A DNA stretch of 64,000 nucleotides from Brevibacterium sp. CCUG 69071 (GTDB lineage: Bacteria > Actinomycetota > Actinomycetes > Actinomycetales > Brevibacteriaceae): the NCBI RefSeq assembly GCF_021023135.1, contig NZ_PGFV01000002.1:806001-870000 (forward strand), in the 5' to 3' direction. Positions within the stretch are counted from its first letter, which is position 1, and each line of letters starts with the position of its first letter. The notes under the pieces were generated by a model. It searched no databases and was not told the DNA's origin. It was given only the letters and a program-made list of their open reading frames with translations. This document shows positions 52,767 to 61,798 of this stretch, one piece after another. Made by a program: the position numbers and the translations under genes.

Positions 52767-53396
52767 ATCAGCGAGACGCGCATCAATGACCGGATTCGGG
52801 TTCCCGAGGTCCGGTTGGTCGGACCCAATGGTGAACAGGTCGGTATCGTTGCCATTCGCAAGGCACTCGATCTCGCCCGTGAGGCAGATCTCGACCTCGT
52901 CGAGGTTGCACCGCAGGCGAAGCCTCCCGTGGCCAAACTCATGGACTACGGAAAATTCAAGTACGAATCTGCTCAGAAGGCCAGGGAAGCCCGGAAGAAC
53001 CAGGCGAACACGGCACTGAAGGAGATTCGCTTCCGTCTCAAGATCGACGAACACGATTATGAGACGAAGAAGGGGCATGTGACTCGCTTCCTCGACGGTG
53101 GAGACAAGGTCAAGGTCATGATCATGTTCCGCGGCCGTGAGCAGTCCCGCCCCGAGATGGGCATCAAGCTGCTCAACCGCTTGGCCGAAGATGTGTCGGA
53201 CCTCGGCACTGTCGAATCCTCACCACGGGTCGATGGACGCAACATGGTGATGGTCATCGCCCCTCTCAAATCAAAATCCGACGCCAAGGCGGAGGCGCGC
53301 AAGGCATCTTCGGGTTCCAAGGGCCAAAACGCCGAGGTGAAGTCCCGACGCGATCGGGTCGCTGCAGAGAAGAACGCAGCAGACCAGGACGCGTGA
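52767..53396 (+). CDS. infC: Translation initiation factor IF-3
   Basis: Binds the 30S subunit, prevents premature 50S joining and proofreads initiation. About 209 aa: N-terminal domain [23 protein letters not shown], the linker region [20 protein letters not shown], and C-terminal domain [32 protein letters not shown]. The basic C-terminal tail is an actinobacterial feature. The start is read as ATC 52767: AAGGAG (52754-52759) lies exactly seven bases upstream, no in-frame ATG/GTG/TTG is at that spacing, and homologs begin at this residue. The nearest in-frame ATG, at 52704, lies inside the attenuator hairpin. Non-AUG infC starts are known for autoregulation (AUU in E. coli). Confidence 0.93.
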   Translation: MSETRINDRIRVPEVRLVGPNGEQVGIVAIRKALDLAREADLDLVEVAPQAKPPVAKLMDYGKFKYESAQKAREARKNQANTALKEIRFRLKIDEHDYETKKGHVTRFLDGGDKVKVMIMFRGREQSRPEMGIKLLNRLAEDVSDLGTVESSPRVDGRNMVMVIAPLKSKSDAKAEARKASSGSKGQNAEVKSRRDRVAAEKNAADQDA

Positions 53397-53492
53397 GAAG
53401 TAAGTGACGTCACGGACCTGCGTGGTCCGAGTCGTGTGAAGTAGTTGCCGGCGGTGCGCCGCGGGTGACGAATTGCAAAGGAGAACGGCACG

Positions 53493-53699
53493 ATGCCGAA
53501 GCAGAAGACGAACAGCAGTGCCAAGAAGCGCATGCGCGTGACTGGCAGTGGCAAGATCATGCGCGAAGGCGTGAACAACCAGCACAAGTTCGAGGGCAAG
53601 AACTCGGCTCGTAAGCGTCGCGTATCCACTGATCAGGAAATCACCGGCGGAGATCGCAAGGTGGCCCGCAAGCTTCTGGGCAAGCTCAAGGGAAGGTGA
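53493..53699 (+). CDS. rpmI: 50S ribosomal protein L35
   Basis: 68-aa basic ribosomal protein: PKQKTNSSAKKRMRVTGSGKIMREGVNNQHKFEGKNSARKRR. AAAGGAG lies about ten bases before the ATG. A CGGACC/GGTCCG hairpin (53413-53429) occurs in the 96-bp gap after infC. Confidence 0.97.
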   Translation: MPKQKTNSSAKKRMRVTGSGKIMREGVNNQHKFEGKNSARKRRVSTDQEITGGDRKVARKLLGKLKGR

Positions 53700-53808
53700 T
53701 CCCCGCTCCGTACTGCCTCACTGCGGCGGAACGGACCAGGATCATCCACCTCAGCTTGAACCAGACACCGGCACTGCCGGCTGAACGATATTTTCAAAGG
53801 AGTAACAC

Positions 53809-54198
53809 GTGGCACGTGTGAAGAGGGCCGTCAACGCCCACAAGAAGCGCCGGGTCATCCTCGACCGGGCAAGCGGCTACCGGGGACAGCGTTCGCGTCT
53901 GTACCGCAAGGCCAAAGAGCAGGTCATCCACTCGCTGGTCTACAGCTACCGTGACCGTCGCGCCCGCAAGGGTGACTTCCGTCGCCTCTGGATCCAGCGC
54001 ATCAACGCCGGCGCCCGCGCCAACGGCATGACCTACAACCGTTTCATCCAGGGCCTCAAGGCCGCCGGAGTCGAGGTTGACCGTCGCATGCTCGCCGAGC
54101 TCGCCGTCAACGATTCGGCCACCTTCGCCCACCTGGTCAAGGTTGCCAAGGACGCTCTGCCGTCCGACGTCAACGCAGCGAAGACCGACGCCGCCTGA
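53809..54198 (+). CDS. rplT: 50S ribosomal protein L20
   Basis: 129-aa ribosomal protein needed for early 50S assembly: [38 protein letters not shown]. In several phyla L20 also represses its own operon by binding the leader. GTG start with AAAGGAG upstream. The 109-bp gap after rpmI contains a small CCGGC/GCCGG stem. A terminator follows at 54238. Confidence 0.97.
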   Translation: MARVKRAVNAHKKRRVILDRASGYRGQRSRLYRKAKEQVIHSLVYSYRDRRARKGDFRRLWIQRINAGARANGMTYNRFIQGLKAAGVEVDRRMLAELAVNDSATFAHLVKVAKDALPSDVNAAKTDAA

Positions 54199-54237
54199 GC
54201 AGCGTCACCACAGACTGCCGATCACTGACGTGATCTT

Positions 54238-54270
54238 CAACGGCCCCGAACTTCCAGTTCGGGGCCGTTG
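54238..54270 (+). terminator. rplT terminator
   Basis: CAACGGCCCCGAAC and its exact complement (14-bp arms 54238-54251 and 54257-54270) around TTCCA, 39 bp after the rplT stop. Confidence 0.85.
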
Positions 54271-54313
54271 AGTCTGTCCGGACCACCTCGAGAACACGGG
54301 AACCACGAACCTC

Positions 54314-55135
54314 ATGAAGCTTCCAGACGTCATCTCCTCGCCCCAATCCAAGCGGATCAAGAATGCCGCGAAGCTGCTCAAGCGCCGTGATCGCAAGCTC
54401 ACCGGTCAGTTCCTCGTCGAGGGGCCGCAGGCCGTGCGTGAGGCTCTGGCGTCGTCGGGGTCGGTCGTCGAACTCTTCATCACCGAGGAGTCCGCCGAGG
54501 TGCATCCTGAGTTCGTCTCGGCGGTGAAGGATGCGCGGATCCAGTGGAACATCGTCACCGCCGAGGTGCTCACCGAGTTGGCGACGACAGTGAATTCCCA
54601 GGGTGTGGTGGCCGTGTGCAAGGCCCTCGACGTGGAGTGGACCTCTGTGGTCGACAAGGAAGCCCAGCTCATCGTCGTGCTTTCTCAGGTTCGTGATCCG
54701 GGCAATGCCGGCACGATCATCCGCCTGGCCGATGCCGCCGGTGCCGATGCGGTGGTGCTGACCTCATCGTCGGTGGATGTCTACAACGACAAGACCGTGC
54801 GTTCGACGGCGGGGTCCCTGTTCCATGTTCCAGTGGTCACGGGTGTCGGCCTCGCCGAGGTGGCCGAGCTTGCCCGTGCCCGTGGCCTGCAGGTGCTCGC
54901 CGCCGATGCGAACGATGACGCTCACGATCTCCACCATCCGTGGGATACCGGGCTGGATCTGTCTGCCCGAACCGCGTGGGTGTTCGGCAATGAGGCGTGG
55001 GGGATGAGTGCCGGCGATCTGGCACTGTGCGATTCGTCTGTGGCCGTGCCGATCTACGGGTCAGCAGAGAGCCTCAACCTCGGGACCGCCGCCGGCGTGT
55101 GCATCTATGAGAGCGCGCGGAATCAGCGGATGTGA
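54314..55135 (+). CDS. SpoU/TrmH family RNA 2'-O-methyltransferase
   Basis: 273-aa SPOUT methyltransferase. An N-terminal substrate-binding domain (KNAAKLLKRRDRKLTGQFLVEGPQAVREAL) precedes the knotted SAM domain with motifs LSQVRDPGNAGTIIRLADAAGADAVVL, VFGNEAWGMS and VPIYGSAESLNLGTAAGVCIYE. It acts on rRNA or tRNA ribose. It occupies the usual slot between rplT and pheS in actinobacteria, but here pheS is 5.6 kb further on. Confidence 0.92.
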   Translation: MKLPDVISSPQSKRIKNAAKLLKRRDRKLTGQFLVEGPQAVREALASSGSVVELFITEESAEVHPEFVSAVKDARIQWNIVTAEVLTELATTVNSQGVVAVCKALDVEWTSVVDKEAQLIVVLSQVRDPGNAGTIIRLADAAGADAVVLTSSSVDVYNDKTVRSTAGSLFHVPVVTGVGLAEVAELARARGLQVLAADANDDAHDLHHPWDTGLDLSARTAWVFGNEAWGMSAGDLALCDSSVAVPIYGSAESLNLGTAAGVCIYESARNQRM

Positions 55136-55298
55136 GGGTGCGGGGTCGGGATGAGTCGCCTCGATCAGCACTTATTTCGTTTTCATCGTCACTGGTGACG
55201 ACTTTTTCCGACGGAGCATTGCCTGAGCCGGCTCAAGCCGTTTTTGGTTCATTGCGATCGCTCCATTGGATGTGCCCGGGGCTGCCGATGGTTCGGAC

Positions 55299-55320
55299 TA
55301 TGATGACAAATGTGTCATCA
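55299..55320 (+). promoter_or_regulatory. -10 box and palindrome at start of unknown gene
   Basis: TATGAT (55299-55304) overlaps the palindrome TGATGAC-AAATGT-GTCATCA (55301-55320), which also covers the GTG at 55312. It is a likely operator, possibly autoregulatory. Confidence 0.6.
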
Positions 55321-55869
55321 CCTCAAGGAACATATTTCGAAGCAGACGGATCCAAGGCAGATTTCAGTGAAGCTCTGCATTCATGGGTCACTATCGCCTA
55401 CGAGCTGCTGATTCAGACAGCCCAGAAGTACAACCGGACACTCACATACAAGGAAATTACCGAGGCAGTTCAGGCGCGCTCCGGCATACGTACGAAGATG
55501 CTCATCAGCAACTGGAGCGGGAAGTTGCTCGAGCAGGTGGCAAAGAGAGCGGCCGAGGCCGGCGAACCTCCTCTGACTTCTCTCTGTGTGCACCAGGATG
55601 GCACGATCGGTGATGGCTACGCGCAGGCACCGAAAGCAGTGAACAGCGATCCTGCCGCTGATGTTGAGGATCTGGCCGCCCAGCATCGTCTGCTCTGCTA
55701 TCAGAAATTCGCGACCGACCTTCCTAGTGACGGTGGGGTGCCGACGTTGACGCCCGAGGTGGCTGCAGTGCGGAACCGACGGACGAAGAACTTCGACAGA
55801 CAGAACGCAGTATGTCCGACTCACTTCATGGAGTTGTCGGCCACCGGGGTATGCGCAGAATGCGATTAG
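55312..55869 (+). CDS. Conserved hypothetical protein with Cys-rich C terminus
   Basis: About 185 aa, family not named. The N-terminal half (FSEALHSWVTIAYELLIQTAQKYNRTLTYKEITEAVQARSGIRTKMLISNWSGKLLEQVAKRAAEAGEPPLTSLCVHQDGTIGDGYA) looks like a compact helical, nucleic-acid-binding type domain. The C terminus VCPTHFMELSATGVCAECD has three cysteines and a His that could hold zinc. GTG 55312 is favoured by a -10 box seven bases upstream; ATG 55300/55303 are alternatives. GC is lower than in neighbouring translation genes, suggesting transfer. Function unknown. Confidence 0.65.
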   Translation: MSSPQGTYFEADGSKADFSEALHSWVTIAYELLIQTAQKYNRTLTYKEITEAVQARSGIRTKMLISNWSGKLLEQVAKRAAEAGEPPLTSLCVHQDGTIGDGYAQAPKAVNSDPAADVEDLAAQHRLLCYQKFATDLPSDGGVPTLTPEVAAVRNRRTKNFDRQNAVCPTHFMELSATGVCAECD

Positions 55870-56056
55870 CGATATGTGTTCGCACTGATTGAGTTGCGTG
55901 ATTTTTGAGATTTTTCGCGGTGATGCAGGGGCGGAAGAACTCCTCAGCGCCATTGAAGTTGAGCGGCGCCGACGGTTCCATGTCGACCTGACTTCCGTTA
56001 TTGTGAGAACAAGTAACCTTTTCGTGACGAAGTGAGCCGCAGGACGGAGTGAGGCA

Positions 56057-56323
56057 ATGACTGCCGCGAAAACCCAGCCGCTGACGCTCTCGGGACTGCG
56101 GGCACAATGCCTCGACGAAATGCTGAAATCTGCGGTGGTGTGCATTGTCGTCGCCGCACTATTCTGGGCCGCTGGTTTCGGGACCGAGGCGTCACCTTCC
56201 GTCCCGCATCTCCTCGTCACTGTGACGTTGCCGATCTACGTGTTCGGAGACTACGTTCGCTACCGGTTGGCAATGAGAAAGATCGATTTCGCGCGCCAGC
56301 CGCCGACTCGGCAACCGGTGTGA
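56057..56323 (+). CDS. Small two-helix membrane protein
   Basis: 88 aa; hydrophobic helices at about residues 25-43 and 51-68, with basic ends. Nothing recognised. GGAG (56046-56049) seven bases before the ATG supports it. It lies in the accessory patch between the SpoU methyltransferase and pheS. Confidence 0.5.
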   Translation: MTAAKTQPLTLSGLRAQCLDEMLKSAVVCIVVAALFWAAGFGTEASPSVPHLLVTVTLPIYVFGDYVRYRLAMRKIDFARQPPTRQPV

Positions 56324-56338
56324 GGGCGTGTTGAGAGG

Positions 56339-56755
56339 CTAGTCGGTCTCAGCGGCCTGAGCCGTGCGTTCATTGGCCACGAGTTCCCAGATGTAACCGT
56401 CTTGGTCGGCGAAATAGCCCATGTACGATCCGTCGACGTCCTGAGCCGGTTCCGCCGAACCACCGGCGGCAACCGCACGATCGATAACGTCGTCGATTTC
56501 AGCCCGGGTGGCGAACGCACAGGAGATGACGCTGGCACCGGGAACAGGGTCCTTCGAACCTTCTTGTCCTGATAGCGCGAGGTACTCGCCGTACTCGTCT
56601 GCCGCGATGAAGAAGATCGACAGATTCGGCAGCTCGAAGGCGACGATGCCTTCCTCGACTCCGTCTGTCTGAAGGCCGAGGCCGTCGCGGTAGAACTCGG
56701 CCGTGCGGTCAGGGTCGGCAACTGGCAATGACATGATCGTCGTCAGAGGCTTCAT
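56339..56755 (-). CDS. VOC family (glyoxalase-like) protein
   Basis: 138-aa vicinal-oxygen-chelate protein: TTIMSLPVADPDRTAEFYRDGLGLQTD, VAFELPNLSIFFIAADEYG, and GSYMGYFADQDGYIWELVAN with the usual Glu ligand at the end. Substrate unknown. The -10 box six bases upstream indicates a leaderless mRNA. Confidence 0.87.
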   Translation of the reverse strand: MKPLTTIMSLPVADPDRTAEFYRDGLGLQTDGVEEGIVAFELPNLSIFFIAADEYGEYLALSGQEGSKDPVPGASVISCAFATRAEIDDVIDRAVAAGGSAEPAQDVDGSYMGYFADQDGYIWELVANERTAQAAETD

Positions 56756-56761
56756 GCGTGC

Positions 56762-56767
56762 AGTCTA
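56762..56767 (-). promoter_or_regulatory. -10 box of VOC gene, leaderless-type
   Basis: TAGACT on the minus strand ends six bases before the ATG at 56755. Confidence 0.5.
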
Positions 56768-56904
56768 GTTGGGCAAACCCGTCTAGGGGAGGGTCCTCCA
56801 GATTCGTCGTCATCATCGAATCCATCGACTGGCTGTGGGGCGTGAGACGCCGCACTTGTGAACGTTGAGCGGACGTGGAAACTCCGCATGTCAGATCGAA
56901 CCGA

Positions 56905-56910
56905 TACTCT
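56905..56910 (+). promoter_or_regulatory. -10 box of pentapeptide gene, leaderless-type
   Basis: TACTCT ends six bases before the ATG at 56917. Confidence 0.5.
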
Positions 56911-56916
56911 GCGATC

Positions 56917-57576
56917 ATGACGACTGAAGCTCCCCGCCCACCGAAGATCGACAATGGAACACTGACTCCCGGCTACCTCGGCGATATCGGTCCGGAGGAG
57001 TTCATCGAAGGCATGGAATTCACCGACCTCGACTTCACCGAGGTCGATTCCTCCTTGGCCACGTTCCTCGACTCGTCCCTGAGCAGAGTGAACTTCGGTG
57101 AGGCCGAAGCACCGGTCAACCTCACCGGTACACGGTTCTCCGGCTCCACGATCGCTGACTCACGGGCCGACACGTGGACGATGCCGCGAGGCAACCTCCT
57201 GCACACTGAGATCAGCGGCACGCGGATCGGCGCCGGAGTCGTCCACGACAGTGTGTGGGAGAAGGTGGTCATCAACAACTGCCGCATCTCCTACCTCAAT
57301 CTCCGCGGAGCCAAGTTGACCGACGTCGAATTCCGGGACTGCGTCATCGACGAGATCGACCTCGATCGGGCCAAGGTGAGCCGGGTGTCCTTCCCCGGCA
57401 GCACCGTCGGCGTCTTCCAATGCGAAGGGGCCACGCTCGGCAACGTCGATATCCGTGGACTTCAGCCACACAAGATCTCCGGCGTGCATTCGCTGCGCGG
57501 AGCCACCATCGACGAAACGCAGCTGATGCTCTTTGCCGAACTCTTCGCCCGTGAGCTCGGCATCAGTGTGGAGTGA
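56917..57576 (+). CDS. Pentapeptide-repeat-like protein
   Basis: 219 aa built of degenerate pentapeptide (A(D/N)LXX-type) repeats: MEFTDLDFTEVDSSLATFLDSSLSRVNF, then CRISYLNLRGAKLTDVEFRDCVIDEIDLDRAKVSRVSF, and so on, forming a right-handed beta helix. Some such proteins mimic DNA and protect gyrase (Qnr/MfpA), but most have no known role. It is less regular than MfpA, so gyrase protection is not claimed. The start is set by the -10 box. Confidence 0.8.
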   Translation: MTTEAPRPPKIDNGTLTPGYLGDIGPEEFIEGMEFTDLDFTEVDSSLATFLDSSLSRVNFGEAEAPVNLTGTRFSGSTIADSRADTWTMPRGNLLHTEISGTRIGAGVVHDSVWEKVVINNCRISYLNLRGAKLTDVEFRDCVIDEIDLDRAKVSRVSFPGSTVGVFQCEGATLGNVDIRGLQPHKISGVHSLRGATIDETQLMLFAELFARELGISVE

Positions 57577-57621
57577 GCAGACGAAAGTACCTGGCCACGA
57601 GGGACAATAAGAGGAACGCCA

Positions 57622-57678
57622 TGCGCGACCGCTTATCCCTGCTCGCTCGGCGAGTTCCTTGACGGTGCGCTCCATCAC
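57622..57678 (-). pseudogene. MerR-family regulator remnant
   Basis: Only the first 17-19 codons remain: MERTVKELAERAGISGRA, the standard start of a MerR HTH (recognition helix lost). The next codons show no MerR character. It lies about 25 bp downstream of the DUF2268 gene on the same strand, so the pair may once have formed an operon. Confidence 0.6.
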
Positions 57679-57702
57679 GTACTCCTCATCACGTCTCGGT
57701 CG

Positions 57703-58611
57703 TCAGTCGCGCCCGGACGGGGCAAGACCAAGGCGAGGTAGAGCCTGCAGCAGGATCTCCGCCGCGGGGGTACATACGTTCTGCGCCGCGGTCGTGCCTT
57801 CGGCTTCGACGTACGCGGCAACCACTCTCGCTCCGGCGGCGTACCCCGCGCCGGTGGGCAGGCCTACCGGCGAACCACCGAAAAGTTTGGCTGTGGCATC
57901 GCCGAGAACCCACGCCGCGAAGTCCTGCATCCCGGTGATATCAAGCCCGGTCGCGACCTTCGCAAGAACCTGGTCATCAGAGCGGGTCGCATCCGTCACG
58001 AAGTGGGTGTATCCAGTGTCGCCGTAGAGTTCTGCTGCGAATGTGTCTGCGAGCCCCTCGGAGATGATGTGTTCTCCAACCGTGACTGTGTTGGGATTCC
58101 AGACGATACCGCCGGGCGAATAGCGGACATTGTGATGGAGCTCATGGACGGCGATGGCTTCGAGCCGGTCGAGGACGCGCTGGGTGGGCCACACCGTGAT
58201 TGCTATGTAGCCGCTGATTCCGCCGAACCCCGACAAGCCCTGTACCTCATTGAGGAAATGATCGTTGGTTGGATCGCCGAGCAAGAGCAGCACCGTGAGA
58301 TCCGGCACGATCAGGCTCGGGTCGGCGTCCTTCAAAGCGGCGACTCCCGCCTCAAGCGCCCCAGCGACTCGTCTCCACGCATCAGTGTCCACCAGCATCT
58401 TCAAACCCTCGTGTAGCTGGTCCGAAGTGTTCTCCCAGTCGAAACCGAAGTTTTGACGGTGGACGGACGCCATATCCAGCCCGTCAGGAATGAAGTGGTA
58501 CATGCCGGCCATGGGCGCCCACATCTCTCTGATGAGATCCCCCCGCAGATCGGGGGCCGCGTCTAAAACCCGCGCCATCGCAGTGGCGCTGTCAATCAAT
58601 GAAATGGTCAT
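57703..58611 (-). CDS. DUF2268 putative zinc protease
   Basis: 302-aa protein with the metalloprotease-like motif AIAVHELHHNVRY (HExxH) and a downstream Glu in HIISEGLADTFAAELYG, the DUF2268 (predicted Zn-dependent protease) layout. No signal peptide, so probably cytosolic. Start MTISLIDS is chosen since TACAGT (58620-58625, minus strand) ends eight bases before it; 17 extra upstream codons would overlap the promoter. Followed by a MerR remnant. Confidence 0.83.
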   Translation of the reverse strand: MTISLIDSATAMARVLDAAPDLRGDLIREMWAPMAGMYHFIPDGLDMASVHRQNFGFDWENTSDQLHEGLKMLVDTDAWRRVAGALEAGVAALKDADPSLIVPDLTVLLLLGDPTNDHFLNEVQGLSGFGGISGYIAITVWPTQRVLDRLEAIAVHELHHNVRYSPGGIVWNPNTVTVGEHIISEGLADTFAAELYGDTGYTHFVTDATRSDDQVLAKVATGLDITGMQDFAAWVLGDATAKLFGGSPVGLPTGAGYAAGARVVAAYVEAEGTTAAQNVCTPAAEILLQALPRLGLAPSGRD

Positions 58612-58619
58612 GACACTTG

Positions 58620-58650
58620 ACTGTAAACGTTGACGCCGGGGCAAGGTCAA
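58620..58650 (-). promoter_or_regulatory. Promoter of DUF2268 gene
   Basis: On the minus strand TTGACC (58645-58650), 19-bp spacer, TACAGT (58620-58625), ending eight bases before the ATG. Confidence 0.5.
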
Positions 58651-58702
58651 CCATCGCTTCAATCAATGTCCACGGTCAGTACAGCTAGTTGACTCGTTAT
58701 CT

Positions 58703-58888
58703 ATGAGGTTTCCGAAGCTTGAGTGGAATGGCCACGCTGACCACTGCATCGACGACGACAACGCTCTCGATGCAGTTCTCGCTGCACTCATCGCTTATGA
58801 AGCCTTCTGCGGTCGCTGTGTACCGCCGCCGGACGATCTGAGCTCAGTTGTCCGGCACGAAGGATGGATTTGGATCCCGCAGACGTGA
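58703..58888 (+). pseudogene. 3' fragment of a DUF429-type gene
   Basis: 61 codons reading HCIDDDNALDAVLAALIAYEAFCGRCVPPPDD...VVRHEGWIWIPQT, which resembles the C terminus of DUF429 (predicted nuclease) proteins, where a D-x-x-DA-x3-A run is followed by an EGWI-x-x-P ending. The N-terminal two thirds are absent. No promoter or ribosome site. Probably a relic. Confidence 0.55.
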
Positions 58889-58912
58889 CCCGGCGAGAGG
58901 AACGACGACAGT

Positions 58913-60544
58913 TCACCGCCGCCCCAACTCGTCAATGAGCACCCGCTTGTTCTCCGTGTAATCGACCGGCGCGACAACGACCTGCACGCCACCCTCGGTG
59001 AACGCGGACTCCAGCGTCGGCCGCAGATCCTCGATGTCCTCGACCCGCCGCCCGGTCGCCCCATATGCCTGGGCGTAGGTGACGAAGTCCGGGTTGGTGA
59101 AGGTCATCCCGAAGTCGGCCATCCCATCGGATTCCTGCTTCCACCGGATCATGCCGTAGGCGTTGTCTTCGAGGATGAGCACAACAAGGTCGAGGCCCAG
59201 TCGCACGGCCGTCTCGAGCTCCTGGCTGTTCATCATGAACCCGCCATCGCCGACGACGGCCATGACTCGGCGCTCCGAATGCGTGAGCTTGGCCGCGATC
59301 GCCGAGGGCAGCCCGGCACCCATCGTCGCCAGGGCATTGTCGAGCAGCAGCGTGTTCGCCCGAGTCGTCCGGTAGTTCCTGGCGAACCAGATCTTGTACA
59401 TGCCGTTGTCCAGGGCGACGATCCCATCGACGGGCATCACGCCACGCACATCATGGACGATCCGCTGCGGGGTAAACCGGTGCTCGGTCGCCCGCTCCGC
59501 GATCTTCGCCAGGATCCCCTCACGCATCGGCAGCAGCGCCTGAGCGTTGGGCACCTGACCTTCCAACATATCGGCAAGCCTGCTCAGCGTCGGGCCCAGA
59601 TCGCCGACCGCCTCGGCCTGCGGGAAATAGACCTGCTCGACCAAGGGCGCCCTGTACCCGAGGTGGACGACGGTCGGTCCACGCTCGTTCATCGTGAACG
59701 GCGGCTTCTCCGTCGTATCGTGGCCGATGGTGACGATGACATCGGCCTTCTCGATCGCATCGTGAACGTAATCGCGGTCGGTCAACGCCGCGGTGCCCAT
59801 GTAGAGCTCGACCGACCCGGACACCGTGCCCTTGCCCATCTGGGTGGTGAAGTAGGGGATGCCGACGCGCGGAACGAAGTCCGCGAGCGACTGGCTGCAG
59901 TCCGAGCGGGCCGCGTCCGCGCCGACCATGAGCAGCGGGCGTTCGGCACGACGGATCACCTCGGCGGCGTGATCGAGGGCGGAGTCCGCGGCAACCGCAC
60001 GATTCGTCGTATGCGGGGAGATGAGATCGAAGTTCTCCACCGGCACCGAGGCGATGTCCTCCGGAAGTTCGAGGTGCACCGGCCCCGGACGTTCGTCCTG
60101 CGCGGTGCGGAACGCCTCCCTGACCAGGGTCGGAATCATCCGCGCCGAGGAGATCTGATGCGTGGACTTCGTCAGCGGACCCATCGTGGCGACCGTGTTG
60201 ACGATCTGGAACCGGGCCTGCTCGGCGGTGCGAATGCCCTTCTGCCCGGTGATCATGACCATCGGCATCCCGCCGAGGTGGGCGTACGCGGCCCCGGTCG
60301 CCAGGTTGAGTGCCCCCGGCCCGAGGGTCGTCAGGCACACCCCGGGTGTGCCGGTCAGTCGGCCATAAGTCGCGGCCATGAATGCGGCAGCCTGCTCGTG
60401 GCGGGTGAGGATGAGTTCGATGGAGGACTGGCGCAGCGAATCGATGAAGTCGAGATTCTCTTCACCGGGAATCCCGAAGATGCGTTCGACCCCCTCGTTC
60501 TCGAGAGCCCGGACCATGACATCGGAAGCCTTGAGAGTCGTCAT
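58913..60544 (-). CDS. Acetolactate synthase-like ThDP enzyme
   Basis: 543-aa thiamine-diphosphate enzyme resembling catabolic acetolactate synthase (AlsS) large subunits. The catalytic Glu50 is in LTRHEQAAAFMA, and the ThDP motif is GDGGFMMNSQELETAVRLGLDLVVLILEDNAYG (GDG...N). DKPV-type FAD contacts are not clear. No small regulatory subunit follows, consistent with a catabolic enzyme; related oxo-acid decarboxylases remain possible. -10 box TAGTGT six bases upstream. Divergent from pheS. Confidence 0.8.
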   Translation of the reverse strand: MTTLKASDVMVRALENEGVERIFGIPGEENLDFIDSLRQSSIELILTRHEQAAAFMAATYGRLTGTPGVCLTTLGPGALNLATGAAYAHLGGMPMVMITGQKGIRTAEQARFQIVNTVATMGPLTKSTHQISSARMIPTLVREAFRTAQDERPGPVHLELPEDIASVPVENFDLISPHTTNRAVAADSALDHAAEVIRRAERPLLMVGADAARSDCSQSLADFVPRVGIPYFTTQMGKGTVSGSVELYMGTAALTDRDYVHDAIEKADVIVTIGHDTTEKPPFTMNERGPTVVHLGYRAPLVEQVYFPQAEAVGDLGPTLSRLADMLEGQVPNAQALLPMREGILAKIAERATEHRFTPQRIVHDVRGVMPVDGIVALDNGMYKIWFARNYRTTRANTLLLDNALATMGAGLPSAIAAKLTHSERRVMAVVGDGGFMMNSQELETAVRLGLDLVVLILEDNAYGMIRWKQESDGMADFGMTFTNPDFVTYAQAYGATGRRVEDIEDLRPTLESAFTEGGVQVVVAPVDYTENKRVLIDELGRR

Positions 60545-60550
60545 GCTTCG

Positions 60551-60556
60551 ACACTA
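60551..60556 (-). promoter_or_regulatory. -10 box of ThDP enzyme gene, leaderless-type
   Basis: TAGTGT on the minus strand ends six bases before the ATG at 60544. Confidence 0.5.
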
Positions 60557-60700
60557 CTACTCCCACGTACTCTGCCCTATGAGCCAGGGCACACCAGCGC
60601 GATGACCGCAGATTGACCCGGTGGCAGTGACAGATTCCGGGACACTTCAAGTGCCCGGATCGCTTACCGGACCCACGGCAGAACGACGATGCGGAGACGA

Positions 60701-60706
60701 TAGACT
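60701..60706 (+). promoter_or_regulatory. pheS -10 box
   Basis: TAGACT, 47 bp before the pheS ATG. This transcript has a leader with AAAGGA (60743-60748). No T-box or Phe-rich leader peptide was found. Confidence 0.45.
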
Positions 60707-60708
60707 GA

Positions 60709-61797
<1,089 letters not shown>

Positions 61798-61798
61798 T

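Noticed and set aside
57160..57621. Continuation of the MerR frame antisense to the pentapeptide gene
   Set aside because: After the first 18 or so codons the translation loses all MerR features and overlaps a supported gene. Only the stub is kept.
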